Assembly: GCA_037176885.1 (NCBI GenBank) | Contig: JAWWNJ010000093.1 | Location: forward strand, 124,001 to 188,000 | From: Favolaschia claudopus | Lineage: Eukaryota > Basidiomycota > Agaricomycetes > Agaricales > Mycenaceae | Direction of reading: 5' to 3' | DNA: 64,000 bases | In this document: piece after piece, positions 32,173 to 43,540 of the stretch | How positions within the stretch are numbered: position 1 is the first letter of the stretch | Layout of the letters: every line of letters starts with the position of its first letter | Notes under the pieces: model-generated | Told to the model about the DNA's origin: nothing | Seen by the model: only the letters and a program-made list of their open reading frames with translations | Databases searched by the model: none | Made by a program: the position numbers and the translations under genes

Positions 32173-32730
32173 ATGGGCCGGCTGACCGCCGCCCAGAAAG
32201 CGCAAAGGGATTCGGCACGGAAGAACTCACCCCTTGGCCACTCCTCTCAGGAGAATTCAGCCTCCCAGCCAACGACAACAAGCGGAGACTCGGAATGCAT
32301 TCCGGGTCGGAAAACGCGCTCTGCTACTACTGTCTCCCAACTTACGACGCAGATTTCCGAATTGACATCCTCTCTAGCCGCTTCCAGGAACGAAGTTCTC
32401 GACCTGAAGTCCGTGATAGCTGATCTGGAGGGTTCTAATCGTGGACAAGCTGTCGTTCTCGCTGATCTTGCTCGGGTCAATGATGCTCTCTGCTCCGAAC
32501 TCGATGCGGTCAAATCTACTGCTTCCGCACAGGCGTCTCGACTCCGGGAGACGGAAAACGCATTGTCTGCCGAACATGAGGCCCTAAAGAAAGCAACAAA
32601 ACGTATAAATCGCCTTGTAAATGATAAGAAGAAAGCTGCAGATGCTAAACGGAAGTTAACCAAAGCCACTACCACTTCCCAGTCCTCCCTAGAGGCCGAC
32701 ATTCAATCTCATCTGGCTACTTGGGATCTC
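32173..32730 (+). CDS. coiled-coil protein, first exon
   Basis: 186 codons from ATG to a GTAAGT donor at 32731. After a polar N-terminus, residues about 54-175 form a long coiled coil ('QLTTQISELTSSLAASRNEV', 'DLARVNDALCSELDAVKSTA', 'RLRETENALSAEHEALKKAT'), ending in a Lys-rich stretch. Such exons start several multicopy Agaricomycete proteins that continue in later exons. Here the next exon is missing: a LINE 3' end begins 100 bp on, in what would be the intron. Probably a 3'-truncated gene. Confidence 0.5.
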
Positions 32731-32830
32731 GTAAGTACCTCGAACAGTTAGAGTCTGTTTTTAAGTTCATGTGGTAAAACCTTGTTATGTATTCTTTGGT
32801 GGCGGTGCGCTAACGGCATTTTCATGGGAC

Positions 32831-34000
32831 TTTTTTTTTTTTTTTTTTTTTTTTGAATCATCGTTATTTGCCCCTGTCTGCGTACAGAACGTTAGGCATA
32901 CCTCTATGTACACTATTGCGAGTCATTGTGAGTTTATACGTAGCGAATCAGAGGAGAATCGGAAACTGGCATCATGTACATGCAACCTAGGGAAGGAGCA
33001 CGGACGGGCGCGCCGAGGAGAAGCGCGTTAAACGAGAGCCGTGACCTGTGGGTGAGTAAAGTAAGTGGTCAACGGTGTAATGTAAGGGACTAGGCGCCCC
33101 GTGAGGGTGGGCACTGATGAGTAGGGTAGTAGACGAGATGAATGTCAAATAATATGGTACGTAGAAGGAACCGGGGTTGAACGGGCGGCTGGGGCTGCTG
33201 TGCGGCATGGAACGGCGTGAGAGGTGGGCTGATTCAACTAAGAGCGGGGTCCGAGGCGAGGTTGCGGGCGAGGGCGTGGCCGAGACGATTTTATGATGCG
33301 GGAGAAGCGTGACGTGGACGAGGTCTGTGGTGGAGATGGGAGGGTTCCGTGGACGGAACGGAAGCGACCGGTGCTACCGAGGTAGCGGAGGAGGTGCGAG
33401 AGGATCTTGCGCTCCCCCAACAGCAGGTTGAGGTCGGCCGTGGCAGGACCTCCAAGGCATCGGAGCTGAGCGCGGGACGCTTCATGTGCGGGGCAGTGAA
33501 GGAGAAAGTGGGAGACGGTTTCGTCTGCCTGGCGGCAACACGGGCAGATGGGGGAATCCGCCTTGCCTAAGGTTGAGCGAGGGGGATGTGGCCGGTTCGA
33601 AGCTGAAGCAGCAGGACAGCAAGGCTGCGCGGAAGGAGCTGTGTGAGTTTGATGTATGATCCGCTGGTGATTTTCACATCGTAGCTTATGGTTCGAGCAT
33701 AGCGCTTGGATCTCGCCAGTCGCGAAGCACAGCGCTTTTCAACTCCGCATTGAAGGCTTGGAGGGTAGCTGATCTGCTGACGGGTAATTTCTCGCGCAAC
33801 CGCCTCGAGATATCGAGATCGTCGGAAGAGGACTTCGTGGATGCCTCTCCGCGTTCCTCTCAACAATCTCCGCGTGAGGCCCTGAAGCACACTGATGAAT
33901 TTCGACCACTGCGAGATCAATCCCTGCGGTGTATATCATCGAGTTGTGGGTCGAATTTTCTAACTGTCTCCAAATTGCTATAAGATAGACGTCACCCGGA
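32831..34000 (-). mobile_element. Tad1-like LINE, 3' end with poly(A)
   Basis: On the minus strand the tail of the RNase H domain ('QLLPRSLAVLLLQLRTGHIP') is followed, after a frameshift near 33580, by the zinc-knuckle-like 'CPCCRQADETVSHFLLHC' and 'LLLGERKILSHLLRYLGSTG', the usual C-terminus of Tad1/I-type fungal LINEs. The element ends in 24 A (T at 32831-32854), with GGGCAAATAACGATGATTC just before the tail. 5'-truncated and frameshifted, so dead. Confidence 0.72.
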
Positions 34001-34011
34001 TCCGGCACGTC

Positions 34012-34235
34012 TTACAGTGCCGTGTCGATACGCTCGCCATCGTCAAACAGTATGGTAAATTTGATGTCAGGAATCTGAACGTAGGATTAGAGAAAGCTCA
34101 AGCATGCGAAAGGAACTGACCGTAATAAAATCAGTGCCTCCGTTCCTTTTCACGACGGATTTGGACATCGTAATTTCGAACTTGACCTTGCTGCCCTCTT
34201 CGCGATTGTCCTTGATGTCTTGCAGATACTGTCTG
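34012..34235 (-). pseudogene. 3' exons of an unrecognised gene
   Basis: Exon 34235-34121 reads 'QYLQDIKDNREEGSKVKFEI' and 'MSKSVVKRNGGTDFIT'; a 46-bp intron (34075-34120) leads in frame to 'IPDIKFTILFDDGERIDTAL' and stop at 34012. Clean splicing indicates a real gene. Its 5' part is missing: a MITE and then an opposite-strand chromovirus fragment begin directly upstream. Confidence 0.5.
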
Positions 34236-34238
34236 CAC

Positions 34239-34648
34239 CAAAAGGTCCGATCCTGAGGCGGACGGAAATGGGCAAAAAATGGTCTCTACATCCGATACAA
34301 GTGCGTACGGAATCGACCAAAAAATTGCGAATGTCCGATCCAGTGTGAGGACGGAAATCGCGTGTCGAGCCTGACGTCCGATCCCAATGCGTACAGAAAT
34401 GGACGGAAAATGGCTGTCGGCAGACTCGGCAGTGTGCCGACGCTCGGCGGGTGAAGATTTTGCACAAATTCCTCCGATTGCCGGCCATTGCCGACCAAAT
34501 TGACCCTTCTCGTGTTTGATGGTCCGATCCGTTTGGTGCACGGAATCTGGTCGAAAACGGTGCACCCGATCCTAATGCGTACGGGATACGAGGGACGTCA
34601 ACCGTACGGAAACCGCCAAAATGTCAAGATTCGGATCGGACCTTTTGG
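34239..34648. mobile_element. MITE with internal GTCCGATCC repeats
   Basis: Inverted ends CCAAAAGGTCCGATCC (34239 rightwards, 34648 leftwards). The interior repeats (G/A)(T/C)CCGATCC..AATGCGTACGGAA about five times. No TSD seen. It lies exactly at the join between the truncated gene and the chromovirus piece. Confidence 0.7.
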
Positions 34649-34649
34649 C

Positions 34650-35281
34650 GCATAAGCCGCTCTCCTCGGACAGCCCATTGCAGATCCACGTGCAGGAGCA
34701 ATGGTCGAGCAGTTCGAGGCTCTCAGAACTCGTGCAAAAGAGTCAATTCTTCTTGTGCGCAAGTCTTTCAACGTAAAGCCTACAACAAGGGACGCCTCGC
34801 CACAGAGTTTGAAGAAGGAGATCTTGTCATGATCAACCCACATTCACTGCACCTTCTTCGAGAGGAGAAAGGAGTTGGCAAGAAACTGCTCCCAAAGTTT
34901 GATGGCCCATTTGAAATCAGCGGAAAACTCAGCCCGGTGACTTACCGCCTTCGTTTGCCCATTTCATATGGCATTCACCCGATCATCAATATTGCGCACT
35001 TGGAACCGTATAATGCTTCGCCCCCAGAGCTTGGCAATCGACCATCCCGCTCTCTGAATCGTGACGATTTTGACTTTGACAAGCTCCCAGAGGTTGAAAT
35101 TGAACAGATTCTTGCCGAACGCTGGAGAAAGATTCGCGGCCGAAGGGTGCAGCAATTCAAAGTACGGTGGAAAGGATTTGGGCCTGAAGACGACAAATGG
35201 ATGACAAAGAAAGGGTTGCGAAATGTACCAGAAGTCCTCGCCATGTGGAGCAACCAGGGGCGGGTTGAAACAACTCAATAA
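34650..35281 (+). pseudogene. Ty3/Gypsy chromovirus, integrase C-terminus and chromodomain
   Basis: Starts inside the integrase C-terminal region ('GQPIADPRAGAMVEQFEAL'), has a one-base shift near 34765, then 'FEEGDLVMINPHSLHLLREE' (GPY/F-type: 'KFDGPFEI', 'YGIHPIINIAHLEPY') and a chromodomain ('VEIEQILAERWRKI', 'FKVRWKGFGPEDDKWMTKKG'). The chromodomain targets integration to marked chromatin. 5'-truncated. The following 35282-35500 may be LTR-derived. Confidence 0.85.
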
Positions 35282-36470
35282 ACACTCAACCCCACCCCGG
35301 CTTCCGGAAAATAATTCCACAGCCTCGGAAGCTGTGTCCACAACTGCTGGAACTGTTCCGCAGCATCCCCGGAGCTGTTCCGCACTATTCCCTGTTGTGC
35401 CCGCAACTTCCGCAGCTGGTCCGCAGCTTGCGGAACAATTTCCCCGACGTGGGAATTGGTTCCGCAACTTCAGGAATTATGTTCGGCAGTCTTATATCTG
35501 TCTCTGCAACTCATTTCTCATCCCCTCCTTTTGTCTTCATCGTCTCTCTCTCCCAAATTTCCTCTCCTCACTCTGCACCATCCAGCTACAACTCCCTCGG
35601 CTATTATCAGCCACCCGCTGCTCCTTCTGCCCCGGAAATTCATTCCTCCTCTTCTCCTCCTTCTCCTGGCGAGAACGGCTCCCTCCTCTCTTTTCATACC
35701 GACTCGCACATGTCCAACGCTGATGCCGACGACCACTCCGATGCAGGCAGCGACGATCAGAGTGTTGTTTTTCTCGGAATTCGTCATCCCACCCCTTCTT
35801 CCGTCGAAGTCCACGGCGTCATTCTCTCTATTAGTTTGCTCCGGCGAGGTCTCGAGAAAACCCATGCAGAATAGTGCTTGACTCGAAATGGCCAGTTTCA
35901 ATTGCAATTGGGTTATATTGGCGTATTTTCTGTGAGGGATTTGAGTACTATCAGGGATAGAGCCTTTTATACTGGGCCTATGGACGAAAATAAATGAGTC
36001 TGAGTGCCAGAATACATTGAAACTGCCGAAGTTGCACCTTGTATGCATGGTTTGACGGAGCGAGAGGCGTAATGTCACGGAGTCACAAAGTAAATTCTTA
36101 TATCCATCCTTTCCTTCATTCAATCGGAGGAATTTACCCAACTTGACGGATTTCCGTGCCATTCCTTTAATATTCATTTTTATGGCAAAATCCTCCGATT
36201 GAATTAAAGATTGATATACAATGAACATATTTATTAAGGGTGCTTACTTTTTGTGGCTCAGTCCTACTCGGTCCTGCGGTTGCAAGGATGGCCGGATGTG
36301 GGAACCATGCGGGATCACGGAACAAACATGTGCATACAATTCACTTGCCGAAGCGCGGATGCCCAGCCCACTGTCTATCGACAGGCTTGCCTTCATAGAC
36401 AGACGGGCACCGGTCTACGACGGAAAGGGGAAGAGCGCGCCGCGTGTGGTTGGTATTAGACAAGGCAGAT
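35282..36470. other. possible LTR remnant and unresolved frames
   Basis: 35310-35470 repeats TTCCGCA / TGCGGAA about seven times. From 35709 a plus frame reads 'MSNADADDHSDAGSDDQSVV', acidic, possibly a Gag start, but it ends at 35872. The long minus frame at 35518-36228 looks like a composition shadow. 36119-36203 is a small inverted repeat (TTCAATCGGAGGA). Confidence 0.35.
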
Positions 36471-37583
36471 TTAGTTGAAGCTGTCGAGAAGGTCCTGTAC
36501 AAGTTCCCAGCACATTAGTGCAGGTTTAGGCTTTGCTGCGAAACACACAAACATCCACACAACTTCTGCCACCCGCTCAAGCCGGCTGAGCAATACCTGT
36601 CTCCTCAGTTTTGCTCGTCCAGCTTTTGCAGGCTGGTCAGAAGACACCTGCACGTCTTTGCATCCGCGTCCATCAATGACGGTTTTGGTTGGTGATACCG
36701 AAACTGAACGCTGCCGCAAGCGACTATAGAGAGCCTCCCGCCGGGGTGTACTTGGTGTTCCTCCACTTCGAGATGCTCCTGAGACCCTTTGTCGATCGGG
36801 AGTTAAGCCAAGAGAGGCAATTGAACAAGGTTCGACCATCGTTACAGCGGATGGCGACGATGACAGAAGTCTTTGAGCAAAGCCCGTGGGTCCATGTGTG
36901 GAAGCCAATCGAGGAAGCCGAGCAAGAGGGACGGCAGGAAAGGGGGTCACGCTTGCGTGAAACTGCGTTGTGTCAGCAAAAGTCAACAATTTACGTTCAG
37001 CTGACCTCCATCCATTTTCTTAACTTTGCGTGGAATGCTTCTCGCCTATTCTCAGAAGCGGCCACCCATTGAGCAACAGCAGTCATGCCAACCAGCACTT
37101 TCTTCTTCACTTCCTCCATCCTGCATGAAGTCCGTACCCGTATCCCAACACCATACGCAGGAAGTCGTTTGCCGCTTTCTAGTCGATGAGTCGTAGGACT
37201 GATTGCGATACCCATTGGACCGCGAATCCAGTCATTTGGGATTGGTAGGAATGGGTCATCATTATCAACCTCTTCCACAGACGCGGTAGCTTCTAGAGAT
37301 GGATCTTCCGTATCCCACTCACATATCCAACAAAGCCGCCGAAATCATCGATTCGGAGACATGAAAGATAGTGGCGCTCCAGAGACATGTGGTCCAGAAT
37401 ATTCAAGACGGTCCCTGTATTAGGATCCGGCGACACTGGGGAGGTTGCAAGCGCATGACAAAGCGCACGGTTAAGCTCTGTATAGACGGCTTCAAGCCGT
37501 AATAACGATAGTGGGAAGCAGGGAGAGTCCTCTGTCGGTGCTGGAGAGCCTGAGCTGTGTTTAACTGGTTGAGCGGATACCAT
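36471..37583 (-). CDS. spliced hypothetical gene
   Basis: The first exon starts at 37583 ('MVSAQPVKHSSGSPAPTEDS', 'LLRLEAVYTELNRALCHAL'). A middle exon, from about 37310 to 37006, reads 'EWDTEDPSLEATASVEEVDN' and 'GKRLPAYGVGIRVRTSCRME' and ends 'HAKLRKWME'. A 43-bp intron (36963-37005) joins in frame to the last exon, Ser/Pro-rich then helical ('RRQVLLSRLERVAEVVWMFV'), stop at 36471. The join between exons 1 and 2 around 37310-37360 is unresolved; one natural donor would give an impossibly short intron. No family recognised, and no stop or transposon interrupts it, so it may be an ordinary cellular gene. Confidence 0.55.
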
Positions 37584-37599
37584 GAGATCACAGAGGAAG

Positions 37600-38821
37600 A
37601 GACACCTACGCGGATCTAGCCTTCTTACATGACCTATCGTAGCTGAGCTCTACACAACGTCTCTTATTAGATGGGCCTGACATTCGAAGCAATGGAGTCG
37701 AGTGTGGAGGAGAGGGGTATCGCGGCGGGGTATGTATCGCAGAAGAAGGAAGAAACTGGAGAGTGAGAGTGACCAAGCGAAAGCGCGAGGTCGTGGACAG
37801 TGAGTCAGTGACGAATTTCTTCCTCTCACGTGGCCAGGCGACAAGAACATCACCAAATGCGGAAAAACCTCCAAAGTACTGTCGAAGTCACTCCAGAGGG
37901 CTCAAAGTACTCCGAAGCTCCTCGCAGCCCGGGAACACCCCCCGAGAGCGCTCCAAAGGGACGGCGAAAATTCAAAAGTCCTTCGAAGCCTCGGTTGGAC
38001 AACGCCCCCTTCGAAGCTACTTCGAAGGCCTTTGGACGACTTTGAAGCCCTATAGGCGGCTTTCTCCCCATTTGTGCTATTATTCTTACAGTTCCCAAAA
38101 AATATAATGAAGTTCATGAATTTTTACAACTAATACAACATGTTTGAGTACAGAACAGGTAGCAGCGATGGGTACAAAAGCTTGGCAATAAGATAAAATA
38201 ATCAGCGCGAAGTCCATGAATAAACAAGAGCGAGACTCACCATTTGACGTTGAGAGGAAGAGCTGGAATGCTATAGCTAAGAGGCAAGAGAATGGAGTGA
38301 ATTAATGAACACAAAGGGACCAAACTTGACTCACGACGATAAAGTTTCTGTGAGTATCTGTGCAGCATGCTTGTCAGAAAACATGTAAGGAAAGTGATCG
38401 TGTGGGACCCACCCGAGCGGTTGAGTAGAGCACGGAAGCTGCGCATAAAAAAATAAGCATAAAAACATGCCACAGGGCGTATGCACTCACGAAGGCTCTA
38501 CACACGAGACATACAGCGCAACGCAAACGAGTCTGATGGGATGTCAGTGAAACGAAAGGAAATAACGGCAAAGACTCAAAAAACAGCTGCTCGACGATTG
38601 AGCAGCGATAGCCGAAGGTGGGTTAGAATGTGCATTCATGTTGATCTGAAAGGTGGTGAGTAAAGGAAAGACGAGGCACGTATACTCACATTAGAATTAG
38701 CAATCAGCGATACGAACAGTCAATAGCAAGTTTCAATGATGTGCAACTGAGGGAGCTGTCAAAGACGTGAGCAAAGCCGTCGCTCGCGAAACAAAGGTTA
38801 AGTACCTTGGCATGGTATCCG
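37600..38821. other. no confident gene; CTTCGAAG-rich block
   Basis: 37866-38047 is dense in TTCGAAG / CTCCAAAG motifs in both orientations, probably a degraded foldback element. 38230-38700 has several donor/acceptor-like signals on the minus strand but no coherent protein. Confidence 0.35.
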
Positions 38822-39960
38822 TCATTCAGAGGATGGGGAAGAAGCAGCCGCGCGACGAGCCGCACGATGATTGCGGACGCGCGTGGCAGGGGACTCTGCG
38901 CCTTCTTCGTCGCCAGAATCATCGGAGTCGTCGTCAGCGACACCAAATACGCCGCTAATTGTGTTGTCAGGGAAGATCGTGAAACATTGAAAGAGAAACT
39001 CACTTCTGAAGCCACTCGAGGGTTTCTACAGCCCATGCGTCCGTTTCGTCGGCCTCAAATAACGCCAGGACATTGTCGAACATCTTGTCATATTTGTAGG
39101 AGCCGTCCTTCTCCGTCCATTCGCTTGTCGAGATCATGGTTCGGGCCTGAATGCGATAAATTGCAGCAGCAAGAAGAGGGAGGGATTGCTTACTTGAGCG
39201 CATGCGTAGCCAAGCATTCGAGGGGTCACTTGCGGAGCTAGGCGTTGGCCATGTGTGCCGCAAGACCTGCATGATATCAGATAATCAGAGAATGAATGCG
39301 ACTATGAGAAAGGTACGAACGCACCCGCAAGATAAATTGACTACAGAATAAACCGTTCTCCGGGTCGTCTGGGTTGAACGAGTTTTCGGCATAAAAGCAC
39401 GACGGCCACGCGTCGGATGCTCCTGTGAGAGCAGGCTTTTTTTCAATGGTTTTGCCTTTCATCAGGGCTTTCAGCGCTCTGTACTGGTGGTGTTAGCGCT
39501 GTTTGGGAGTCGATCATCACATACTTTTTCGCCGCAGGTGTGGGGGTAGGCTCTGAGTCGTCGGTAGGGGTCGTAAGTTCATTAATTTGGATGCGGATGG
39601 GCCAAGGAATGATAGCATTCCGGAGCATAGGGTGGTTAAGACCTCGATTGGACTTGGACTCAGTTCTAGGGATGTTGGGGACGAGGGATTGACGCGGGTC
39701 CTCAAGGACGTAGTTGAGTTCGTGCTTGAGATTGGTTGTGTCGGTTTGGCGTGCACCGGCGGCTGCACCACGAAACTAACATCATAGAGTTAATGAGAGA
39801 GTTAGAGGGAAAAAAACAGCACACGCACGCGAGAGATAAGCTCAGCCCAATCATTCTTGTCTTTATGAAACTCGCGGACAACCTCCAAACATTCCGGGGA
39901 GATTGAGAACATCTCTTTGAAGGCCTTGTCAAGACATGCTTCTCTTGCTCCCGGCGTTCT
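38822..39960 (-). pseudogene. DUF6698-like protein
   Basis: Exons on the minus strand: 39960-39829 ('FKEMFSISPECLEVVREFHK'), 39775-39525 ('GAAAGARQTDTTNLKHELNY', 'KSNRGLNHPMLRNAIIPWPI'), 39478-39325 ('SDAWPSCFYAENSFNPDDPE', 'FCSQFILR'), 39266-39194, 39146-39004 ('ARTMISTSEWTEKDGSYKYD', 'LFEADETDAWAVETLEWLQ') and 38954-38822 (acidic then Arg/Ala tail, stop at 38822). Introns are 46-58 bp. The pattern GLNHP..PDDPENGLF..ARTMISTSEWT fits the DUF6698 family as I remember it, a multicopy Agaricomycete family of unknown function. Exon 39266-39194 is shortened and changes frame between 'LRHTWPTPSSA' and 'VTPRMLGYACAQ', so this copy is broken. The N-terminus is also missing. Confidence 0.6.
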
Positions 39961-42161
39961 CTGGAGGTAACATGAGTGAGGATCACCAGAAGCGAGCCAG
40001 GAACGTACTTAAAAAAAATTCTTGTGTCTAGTACTCAAAAGCTTCCAGGAGCTCAGAGTATACTTCTAATTCACTTTTAGCTTGTATGAGGGTTAGATTT
40101 GGGCCCATGAGACCCTCAAATGGACAAAGCGGGTGTGATCGTCCAGATTTGGACAGCTTTCCCACCTTCAACTGACTGTATAACAGTGTTAAAGCCTCCC
40201 ATGCGGAATTGATGCGCAGAACTCTGCCATTCTGCCAGCCACACTAGAGCCTGAGCTCATTGAGCTCCACTGCTGAGCACAAGGGTGTGCCGGCCCTTCA
40301 AGCCGAGACCTAGGGCAGGTAGGGTGGTTCGACCCGGGAGGGTCAGAAAAAAAAATAATTGATTATTTTTTTCGGGGTGGAATCTCGGTCCCGGGAGCTC
40401 AAATTCACCTACTCTAGAAATCACTGTTACCGCTGTTTCTACCCAAAATATCCCGGGCAACAAGTCTCTTTCCGGGCTTCACCGGCAGTCCTTCCTATTT
40501 GGGACGATCAGCTTTGGCTGTGTTTGATATCAGGGGCAACAGAGGATACAATGCATGTGCCTCTTTTCCTCCATTGTAAGGGTTGATGTCCCGATCAGCT
40601 GGGTGTTATTTGCAGGTTATCTAACACAGCCACTGCAGATAACATGCAGATTGTACTTTGCAGCGGGGTTTGCTTGAGAGGATCTTTCAGAAACAAAGGA
40701 GCATGTACCTCTGAAGCAATTGACTAGATTTGTCTCTTTACTTGGCTCAAAACGGCCCTGTGGGCCGCCAATTAGCCAGAAAGCAGATAACATTGTTATC
40801 TGCGTGACGCTGTGACTAACAGTGACTTCAAGTCTCTCGTCTGCTCTGCCAGCTTCCCCCTTCCACCGGGTCTCTTTCGGCTTGGCTTTCGCCTATTCAA
40901 CTCTCCAGATAGTACAGCTCCTTTGCACTGCCACCTCAAAATGCTCTAAGGTCCCTATTTTGTCCCTATTGATACCGGATTTTCGTCGCAACGACATGCT
41001 CTCTTCGTGGTCGCATTGGCCCAACCCTGAAGACTCTTTTATTTCTGGAGAAGCTACCAGTATCCATTTCAGGAATGGATACACTCTGAACCTTCATGTG
41101 AACTTCGGCCCTGTCTCCACTTGGTCTCCGCTCAATTTGCCTGAGATTCATGAACCATCTTCTCAAATTGCATTCGGCGCTGGCAGAATTGCTTTGTATG
41201 AATCTGAAGCGGAGTTGCATGGTCAATGTGCACCCATATATTCCCTGGTGCGTGCCCTGACCCCACCAACACATGCTATTGCTCATGTTGTCACAATACT
41301 CGCCAGACTTTCAATTTCAGAGTGGGTGTACATACGACTGGACTCCAATGGCTCGACTTTTTGTTTGCATGTCTGGCTTCACATAGATGGCCTACTGCAC
41401 AGCTCCCGCCGCACCTCGAATTCGACTTGCCTTTGCCGCCAACACTACGAGCACGAACGGGGGCGTTGCCAGTGGTTTTGATGTTGGAATTCCGAGTGTG
41501 CCCGTACTCGCACTGCCCCGACTCACCTGATCGCGCTCGCTGCTGCGCATGATGTCGACGTTCCGGTCTATCGCGGACGTACGCGATTGTACATTACTCT
41601 TCGGCTTATTATTCCGCCCTCTCTGCTTGTACTTATATTCTTGTCTGAAATGCTGAATCCCCTTGCGCGTTTGCAAGGGATTTCCCCGCTATATCGTTTG
41701 GCCGCTAGTTCTGCGGCAGCTAATTCAACATTTGATGCATTCTCGAACTCGGATACGAACCTTCGCGCATAGCGCTTTGTATCTCTACTTCTTATCTGTG
41801 TCTACCATATATTTGCCTTGTTTCAATGAAGAGAAAATTATAAATTGTTCGCTGATACCAAGTCTGAATAATCTGAGGAGAGATTAGCCTAGCAATTGAC
41901 CTGCACTTGTATCAACCCAGAACACTGTGGCCAAGCGTCATGAGTTCTCTCTTTTTCTCCCTCTTCTTTCTTTCTTGTTCGCGTTTTTCATCACGGGACC
42001 CAGTACATTGGAAAAAAAACCATTGTAAGTGGGGACTGGCAAATCACACCAAACAAATGTCTGTTTGGACTTTGTTTGTTCGGAGTCGGTCCTGCCTCCC
42101 GCCCTCTACAGTGACGCTAAAAATCTGAAACAAATTGCAAATGAGTCCTGAGCCGAATCCT
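39961..42161. other. no confident gene; dispersed repeats
   Basis: 40256-40400 holds a GTAGGGTGGTTC-family repeat in two orientations. A 219-codon plus frame (40822-41481, 'SWSHWPNPEDSFISGEATSI', 'FGPVSTWSPLNLPEIHEPSS') is protein-like in its middle but unrecognised. 41972-42020 repeats 14585-14630. Confidence 0.35.
40317..40400 (+). repeat. dispersed repeat end (GTAGGGTGGTTC family), copy 2
   Basis: Starts GGTAGGGTGGTTCGACCC and continues through A- and T-rich runs to TCGG, in the same order as 42582-42665. Confidence 0.45.
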
Positions 42162-42312
42162 CAGGGAATGTCCCGCGCCGATTTCCCAAATTTTTTCCAG
42201 GAAGAGCGGAACATTAACGCAGAAATGGCTGTGAAATGGCTTCGCACGGAGAAAATAATCATTTGCGGAACAGCAAGGGCCAAAATAAAAAATGTGGCCG
42301 GGACATTCCCTG
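42162..42312. mobile_element. small MITE
   Basis: Inverted ends CAGGGAATGTCCCG(C)GCC. TA follows the right end but the left flank is TC, so a TA TSD is only half preserved. 151 bp. Confidence 0.6.
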
Positions 42313-42581
42313 TAGATTACAAATACTAAGAGATCCTATACCCGAGTTGTGTTGAAAATGTCGACGGTTGAGGCTGCAGAAGGGACTGATGAGGGGCAGA
42401 CATTTGATCACAGCCACTTGCCAGTCCCCATCAATGTACTTAGTAGATATTTGGTGGTTAATTTATCTTATTCCACCTCTAACAGTTGTTTTGAGTTCAT
42501 ATTTCGAGTCAAGTTTTGGTCAAGCACTTTGGCACGCTGATATCACGTAGATAATTTGGCCAGTACGTAATGCTTACGTGG

Positions 42582-42665
42582 TAGGGTGGTTCAGCCAAAA
42601 GGTCGGTTTGAAAAAAAACAGCCATAGGTATTTTTTTTCGGTTTCCGCACACCCTTGGCTGAGCA
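42582..42665 (+). repeat. dispersed repeat end (GTAGGGTGGTTC family), copy 3
   Basis: ACGTGGTAGGGTGGTTC followed by A and T runs, CGGTTTC and CACACCCTTGGC; matches 13775-13835 on the other strand. Confidence 0.5.
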
Positions 42666-42689
42666 GATCAATGCTCGAGCTCTTTGCGC

Positions 42690-42764
42690 TTTTTTTTTTT
42701 TTTTTTTTTTTTTTTTTTGAATCCTTGTTATTTGCCCTTCGTCCCTAAAAGACATAGTCTCCCT
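42690..42764 (-). mobile_element. LINE 3' stub with poly(A)
   Basis: 29 T followed by GAATCCTTGTTATTTGCCC, matching the tail of the LINE at 32831. Only the last 50 bp or so remain, a dead-on-arrival copy. Confidence 0.65.
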
Positions 42765-42842
42765 AGTCAGACCTAATATCAATAGAGTTATTTTTTTTTG
42801 GAAAATTTGAGACGGAAAAAATAACTTGATATAAGGTCTGAT
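42765..42842. repeat. 78-bp hairpin element
   Basis: Arms of about 30 bp, (A/G)TCAGACCT(A/T)ATATCAA..TTATTTTTT, inverted around a short loop, abutting the LINE stub. Confidence 0.65.
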
Positions 42843-42981
42843 TCCACTCGCGCATCAAAAGCCGTAGGTCAGTGTTCCCGATTGGGACAGTCCGAATTGG
42901 GAAGCGTCACAGGTGACACACTCGTCACACATCCGTCGCGTCCTTGAAAAGCGCGTCTTGACGCGTCTTAGACCGTGTTCG

Positions 42982-43540
42982 ATGGGTGATGCTGGTGTAG
43001 TACTAACCTGGGAGGAACCTAGTACTCCTTTGACACGTACCCAGCTGCTTTATAACCATGAGACTCCCACTCCGGCTCTCTCACGCTCACACCAGCCTCT
43101 CTGCCCTTCTCGGCCGCTCTCCACATCACAATTCTATGGAGAAATACAGTTTGGAACTGCCCAAACTCCTTCGAGGCCGTTTGGTTACTCAGCGCCTAAG
43201 AAACGGCCCCTCCAGTCCTCTCTACATGACAAAAATTTAGCTCCCGGGAGCTCTCCCTCCCCATTCGAGACCGTTGAACGGCCCTCGAAGCGACACAAAA
43301 ATGTACCTCCTAATCCTACCTCTGTTTCTGGTGCTTCCAAGCGTCGATCCCCCCGAACCAATACCCAAAAACTCGAGCTTGTCCTCCAATCAATTCAAGA
43401 ACAGGGATGGACCCTTGGATCTTTTTTGTACAACCTATTTCGAGCCAGCGACGACCAGGGCAACGACGTACATCGCACGCAGACCCACTCCCAGATGGTC
43501 TCTATTTTTCTTGCCGGACGAGCCAACAAAACTGTGGCAG
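42982..43540 (+). pseudogene. DUF6589-like gene, 5' exon part, split by LTR element A
   Basis: Starts 'MGDAGVVLTWEEPSTPLTRT', a Pro/Ser-rich N-terminus with a basic 'KRRSPRTNTQ' patch, then the conserved 'LELVLQSIQEQGWTLGSFLY' and 'HSQMVSIFLAGRANKTVA'. I recognise this as the N-terminal pattern of DUF6589-type proteins, very abundant in Agaricomycetes and of unknown role. The codon after GCA begins with G43540 and is completed after the 9.3-kb insertion at 52822, so the insertion alone breaks the gene. An upstream ATG at 42913 is also in frame. Confidence 0.72.

Noticed and set aside
35518..36228. 236-codon minus-strand frame
   Set aside because: The first half is AT-rich non-coding-like and the second half is the antisense of a Ser/Pro-rich plus frame; no domain or splice logic.
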